Shown here: one piece after another, positions 32,440 to 34,443 of the stretch | Position numbering within the stretch: position 1 is the stretch's first letter | Layout of the letters: every line of letters begins with the position of its first letter | Source of the DNA: JBOGWP01 sp050693875 | GTDB taxonomy: Bacteria; Actinomycetota; CADDZG01; JAHWKV01; JBOGWP01 | Direction: 5' to 3' | Assembly: GCA_050693875.1 (NCBI GenBank) | Contig: JBOGWP010000058.1 | Span: 1 to 34,443 of the forward strand | DNA: 34,443 nt | Made by a program: the position numbers and the translations under genes | Notes under the pieces: model-generated | Seen by the model: the letters and a program-made list of their open reading frames with translations, nothing else | The model's database searches: none | What the model was told of the DNA's origin: nothing

Positions 32440-33240
32440 GTGGCGAGTCGGTCGTACGAGATCGGAAGCCTTCGCTTCGGAATCCGGACCACTGAAGGGG
32501 CCTTTACCGAGTGGATGGACGAGGTGCTCGGTGCGTACCGGGTGGGCGACGAGGTTCCTGCCTACTTCTCCGTCGTGGTGGGCTGTAGCGACGGCTCCAA
32601 GGCGCGATCGGTCAAGGAGTTCAACATCCTGTACCGCGGTGTCACCCGGATCGTTCGCACCCTACACATCCCCACGCTCGGGCGCAGTCTGCTGTCTGAG
32701 CTCGAGAGGCTCACGTTCGTCGATCGCGACGACGCGATCTTCGTGCGGGCACTCCCGATCGTGTCCAACGGGACCGTGGCACTTGTGCCCTCGAACGTTG
32801 CCGAGATCCTGAGCGACCTCGGGCGGCCTGTCCGGCGAGCCGGCGTGGCCCTTCCCGCCAGGAGCGCGGTAGCGATCGACGCCAAGACCGGTGCTTTGGT
32901 GCCTACCGGCGGGCTTCCCGGCGTCCCCGCGGATGCCCTCGACCGTCTGGTCCGCAAGCTGCCGGGGAGCGAGCGGAGCGACCGCTTCGAGCTCGAGGAG
33001 CCGACAAAGCCCGACGTCGTGCTGACGTTGGGGAGCGCCCGAAGCGCGCCGTTGCTGGAGCCCGCCTCCCGCGGCCAGGCGCTCCAGAGCCTCACGACGC
33101 TGGTGATGAACCTGCACAGGACGGGTGGGGCGGCGCTCAGGGCACTGAAGGAGACGGTGTCGGCCGCGCGCTGCTCTCGCTTGAACACCATCCAGCCGGA
33201 GCCGTTGCTCGAGGCGGTGCGCTCGGCTCTGCGCTCCTGA
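32440..33240 (+). CDS. Uncharacterised protein, possible P-loop-less HprK relative
   Basis: A 266-residue protein I do not recognise with certainty. Its layout follows the HprK-like proteins: a first domain (FGIRTTEGAFTEWMDEVL near 13-30, YFSVVV), then FVRALPIVSNGTVALVPSNVAEILSDLG where kinases have LHAGAV, a strand and the P-loop, then RRAGVALPARSAVAIDAKTGALVPTGG, like the YLSDE-x-x-x-ID-tG-L-P segment. No GxxGxGK(S/T) is present, so it could not bind ATP in the usual way. The GTG start at 32440 has a weak ribosome site. It lies 31 bp before the PqqD-thioredoxin gene and probably shares its operon. Confidence 0.65.
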   Translation: MASRSYEIGSLRFGIRTTEGAFTEWMDEVLGAYRVGDEVPAYFSVVVGCSDGSKARSVKEFNILYRGVTRIVRTLHIPTLGRSLLSELERLTFVDRDDAIFVRALPIVSNGTVALVPSNVAEILSDLGRPVRRAGVALPARSAVAIDAKTGALVPTGGLPGVPADALDRLVRKLPGSERSDRFELEEPTKPDVVLTLGSARSAPLLEPASRGQALQSLTTLVMNLHRTGGAALRALKETVSAARCSRLNTIQPEPLLEAVRSALRS

Positions 33241-33271
33241 CTAACGGCTACAGGATGCCGGGAGGATCGAC

Positions 33272-34081
33272 GTGACCAGCGAGCCGCATCATGAAGAGAC
33301 GCTTGTCCTCTCGGGCATGCGCGCAGACGAGATCGACGGGAGCTTCGTGCCCCGCCCCGCAGAAGATGCAAGATGGGTGGAGATCGAGGGCGAGTGCGTG
33401 CTGCTCGTCGAGGGCACTGCCGAGACCCACCTGCTAAACCCCATCGGGTCCGTCGTGTGGCAATGCTTCGACGGGACCGCCACAATCCAGGAGATCGCCG
33501 AGGACCTGAGCGCTGCCTTCGGAGTAGAACTCGATGTGGTTCGCGAAAGCGTCCTCGAGCTGGCCAGAGCGGTCGGCAGGGCCGGGCTCCTGGACGGGAT
33601 CGCGATGGAGTTCCCCGAGCCGCACCAGCACGTCCCCGGTGGCATCGAGCGTGGGACCCAGTTCCCCTCCTTCCGTCTCCCCGGTCTCGCCGGCGAGGAG
33701 GTAACGCTCGAGGAGCTCACTTCCCAGGGCCAGGTGTTACTGGTCAACTGGAGCCCGGCGTGCGGCTTCTGCGCCCAGATCGCCCCCGAACTCGCCGAGA
33801 TGAAGCCCGGGCTGGTGGCGCAGGGGATCGAGATCGTGCTCCTCGCCTATGGGAAGGGGGAAGAGAACCGGGCCCTGCTCATCGAGCACGGTCTCGATTG
33901 CGTGACGCTCCTTCACGGCGGGACGCAGGTCGAACCATATACCGGGCAGGGCACGCCCGCGGCATATCTCCTGGATGGAGAGGGGCGGGTCGCGTCTCAC
34001 CTGGCTCTGGGCGCCCGCGCCGTTCCCGCTCTGGCCCGCTCCCTTCTCGGCGAGTCCGCTGGGTCTCGCTCGGAAGTCTAG
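33272..34081 (+). CDS. PqqD-thioredoxin (TlpA-like) fusion protein
   Basis: A 269-residue two-domain protein. Residues 30-115 are a PqqD domain (WVEIEGECVLLVEG, HLLNPIGSVVWQCFDGTATIQEIAEDL, LARAVGRAGLLDG). Residues 128-260 are a TlpA/MauD-type thioredoxin fold with VLLVNWSPACGFCAQIAPEL (Cys164 and Cys167) and a cis-Pro loop GTPAAYLL. GTG 33272 follows GGGAGGA by 5 bases. No signal peptide is seen, so it acts in the cytoplasm. A leader-binding domain joined to a dithiol oxidoreductase suggests disulfide handling on a Cys-rich peptide before Tat export. Confidence 0.85.
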   Translation: MTSEPHHEETLVLSGMRADEIDGSFVPRPAEDARWVEIEGECVLLVEGTAETHLLNPIGSVVWQCFDGTATIQEIAEDLSAAFGVELDVVRESVLELARAVGRAGLLDGIAMEFPEPHQHVPGGIERGTQFPSFRLPGLAGEEVTLEELTSQGQVLLVNWSPACGFCAQIAPELAEMKPGLVAQGIEIVLLAYGKGEENRALLIEHGLDCVTLLHGGTQVEPYTGQGTPAAYLLDGEGRVASHLALGARAVPALARSLLGESAGSRSEV

Positions 34082-34297
34082 GTTTGAGCTCGCAACCGTC
34101 CGGCCCGGTCGAGCCTTTCCCGGACCGCGTTGAGGAAGGCCCTGTTCGGAGCGCCGGTTCCGGCGATGGTCGGAGCTTCGGCATTCGATCGACGGCGGTC
34201 CTTTCGGCGCATGACATTCGCGACCTCGCCCGTCGCTGCCGGGTGGGTCGGGCAACTTCGCTCGCGCTCGCTTCGGTGGGAGAGGCCCGGCGCCATG

Positions 34298-34443
34298 CTA
34301 GACGCTTGCGGTTTCGGCATCGACAAAAAGTTGTTCATGCGGCCATGGACGTGCTCCTGGTGAGGTGCCGAGGTCGTCGAAGAGGGCTTGCATGCCGATA
34401 CGGAGCGCCTCGTAGTCCCGGTCGACGCGGGTCCATGCCTTGG
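34298..34443 (-). CDS. C-terminal end of an unidentified protein (partial)
   Basis: The minus-strand frame is open from the right edge and ends at TAG 34300-34298. The 47 visible residues (WTRVDRDYEALRIGMQALFDDL...) are well-formed, with high GC at third positions, so I think it is real. I do not recognise the family. It converges on the PqqD-thioredoxin gene with about 215 bp between; nothing clear is seen there. Confidence 0.5.
   Translation of the reverse strand, partial: KAWTRVDRDYEALRIGMQALFDDLGTSPGARPWPHEQLFVDAETASV

Noticed and set aside
34078..34338. Minus-strand open frame of 86 codons near the right edge
   Set aside because: Overlaps the better-looking partial frame ending at 34298, ends inside the PqqD-thioredoxin stop, and has no recognisable feature.

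Overview
The window is high-GC bacterial DNA, densely packed, with almost everything from about 300 to 28,450 on the minus strand and a short plus-strand group from 28,816 to 34,081. Frequent GTG/TTG starts, stop/start overlaps (ATGA, GTGA, TGATG) and good AGGAGG-type ribosome sites point to a free-living bacterium. The content (Wzz/BY-kinase fused in one chain, Tat-signal peptides, FlgD-like repeats on a subtilase, PqqD/HprK-like sets) suits an uncultured Gram-negative-type soil or sediment lineage. I cannot name the phylum. I see no rRNA, tRNA, CRISPR array, insertion sequence or prophage.

Region 1 (309-6819) is a glycan-building block: a GT4 glycosyltransferase, two class I methyltransferases, two PAPS-dependent sulfotransferases and an O-antigen-ligase-like membrane protein. 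Region 3 (12483-24009) completes a surface polysaccharide locus: ABC exporter (Wzt with C-terminal domain, Wzm), asparagine synthase-like amidotransferase, nucleotidyltransferase, PqqD-like protein, nucleotide-sugar dehydrogenase (no ATG/GTG/TTG start), a lone sigma-region-4 protein, a Wzz/BY-kinase, a LuxR-type regulator with a dead receiver, and a CapD/WbpM-type nucleotide-sugar dehydratase.

Region 2 (6878-12386), between them, is the first surprise. It holds a free-standing adenylation enzyme whose ten specificity residues read D-L-F-Y-L-A-L-V-C-K (the L-proline code of the PltF/RedM type), a free carrier protein, a PltE/RedW-like flavin dehydrogenase, a 4'-phosphopantetheinyl transferase and two alpha/beta-hydrolase proteins, one with Cys and one with Arg at the nucleophile position. 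Together these should make pyrrole-2-carboxyl-S-carrier protein. Its place in a glycan locus suggests the pyrrolyl group decorates the polysaccharide, as aminocoumarin antibiotics carry it on a sugar.

Region 4 (24196-34081) is the second surprise: two paralogous Tat-exported peptides with 16 cysteines each, a TatA-family subunit, two PqqD proteins, a degenerate-receiver LuxR regulator and an HprK-like kinase. Next to it, divergently, lie a secreted subtilisin-like protease with FlgD-like repeats, a protein that looks like an HprK relative without a P-loop, and a PqqD-thioredoxin fusion with a CGFC active site. I infer a peptide maturation and export system. A GTAACTTTCCTAC-like motif recurs 80-96 bp upstream of several of these genes and of the CapD-type gene, which suggests shared control of the peptide and polysaccharide parts.
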